Positions 63,858 to 64,000 of a stretch of 64,000 nucleotides of DNA are shown here, piece after piece (within the stretch, counting starts at the first letter, position 1; each line of letters opens with the position of its first letter). The stretch spans positions 57,757 to 121,756 of the forward strand of contig NZ_SWKK01000015.1 of assembly GCF_005144745.1 (NCBI RefSeq). The letters run 5' to 3'. Source of the DNA: Flavobacterium sp. ASW18X. Lineage in GTDB: Bacteria > Bacteroidota > Bacteroidia > Flavobacteriales > Flavobacteriaceae. The notes below the pieces were generated by a model, which was not told where the DNA came from, ran no database searches, and was given only the letters and a program-made list of their open reading frames with translations. The translations under genes and the position numbers were made by a program.

Positions 63858-64000
63858 TCAAATAAGTTGAAAATACCTTAAAAATGCTGTAATAAGTTCT
63901 TTCCTTTGTACTTTGAGGATTTTCAGTATTCGTTTTAGATTATAAGCCGATAGTATAAGTCCAAAGTCAGCTGAGGCGGCTTCCATTCCTCTTTTGGTCA
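63858..64000 (-). CDS. Transposase C-terminal end (truncated by window)
   Basis: About 46 residues before the TGA at 63858-63860, containing RGMEAASADFGLILSAYN and LKRILKILKV, the C-terminal pattern of IS1182/IS5-like DDE transposases. The upstream part lies beyond base 64000. Confidence 0.65.
   Translation of the reverse strand, partial: TKRGMEAASADFGLILSAYNLKRILKILKVQRKELITAFLRYFQLI

Overview
The window looks like a chromosomal segment of a marine member of the Flavobacteriaceae (Bacteroidota). The evidence is low G+C, SusC/SusD-type transporters, TAnnTTTG promoter boxes, a type III plus a type II glutamine synthetase, DUF1684/DUF3570/DUF4199/DUF4266 families, a Lacal_2735-type small protein, and a GH16 agarase/porphyranase-like enzyme beside sulfatases (red-algal galactans). 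Genus is not determined.

Layout. 1-9.3 kb: end of a porin, DUF1684 lipoprotein, an esterase-like protein with no visible nucleophile, an Lrp/AsnC regulator, fused isobutyryl-CoA mutase icmF, purU, an alpha/beta hydrolase and a candidate structured RNA. 9.4-16.6 kb: a membrane-anchored AraC regulator, a direct repeat with 20-bp spacing that suits it, a hairpin leader, then SusC, SusD and a lipoprotein. 16.7-28.2 kb: pyrF, prfA; an envelope redox operon (Rieske, thioredoxin, ApbE, DUF4266, DUF3570); purM; a threonine dehydratase; two unrelated glutamine synthetases, divergent around a perfect palindrome. 28.2-39.3 kb: glpQ, a Ca2+/Na+ antiporter, a BlaI/BlaR1 pair with three operator-like sites at exact 20-bp spacing, an SPFH protein, apt, tRNA-Arg(ACG), small membrane proteins and an aspartoacylase-like hydrolase.

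39.3-48.2 kb: a probable zinc-acquisition locus. A Fur/Zur-type repressor and a MerC-domain protein diverge around two TGCAA-N5-TTGCA boxes. An eight-gene same-strand run follows: LolD-like ATPase, FtsX-like permease with a His-rich loop, small secreted protein, alkaline phosphatase, His/Cys small protein, TonB-dependent receptor and two His-rich DUF4625-like lipoproteins. A PhoD phosphatase converges on it.

49.6-54.6 kb and 62.6-63.7 kb: cassette-like DNA. Short, mostly unrecognised minus-strand genes are separated by imperfect inverted repeats resembling integron attC sites. Two copies of a 78-bp element, RYYYAAC/GTTRRRY core sites around one gene, and a recurrent AAAAATTG start context support this. 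No integrase is visible. One cassette carries a Crp/Fnr regulator and an azoreductase broken by one in-frame stop; the last ends at an insertion-sequence end with a transposase tail.

55.1-61.6 kb: GH16 enzyme, two S1 sulfatases and a class-C beta-lactamase-fold hydrolase on one strand, a small locus for sulfated red-algal galactan. All assignments come from reading sequence and translations; no database search was possible.
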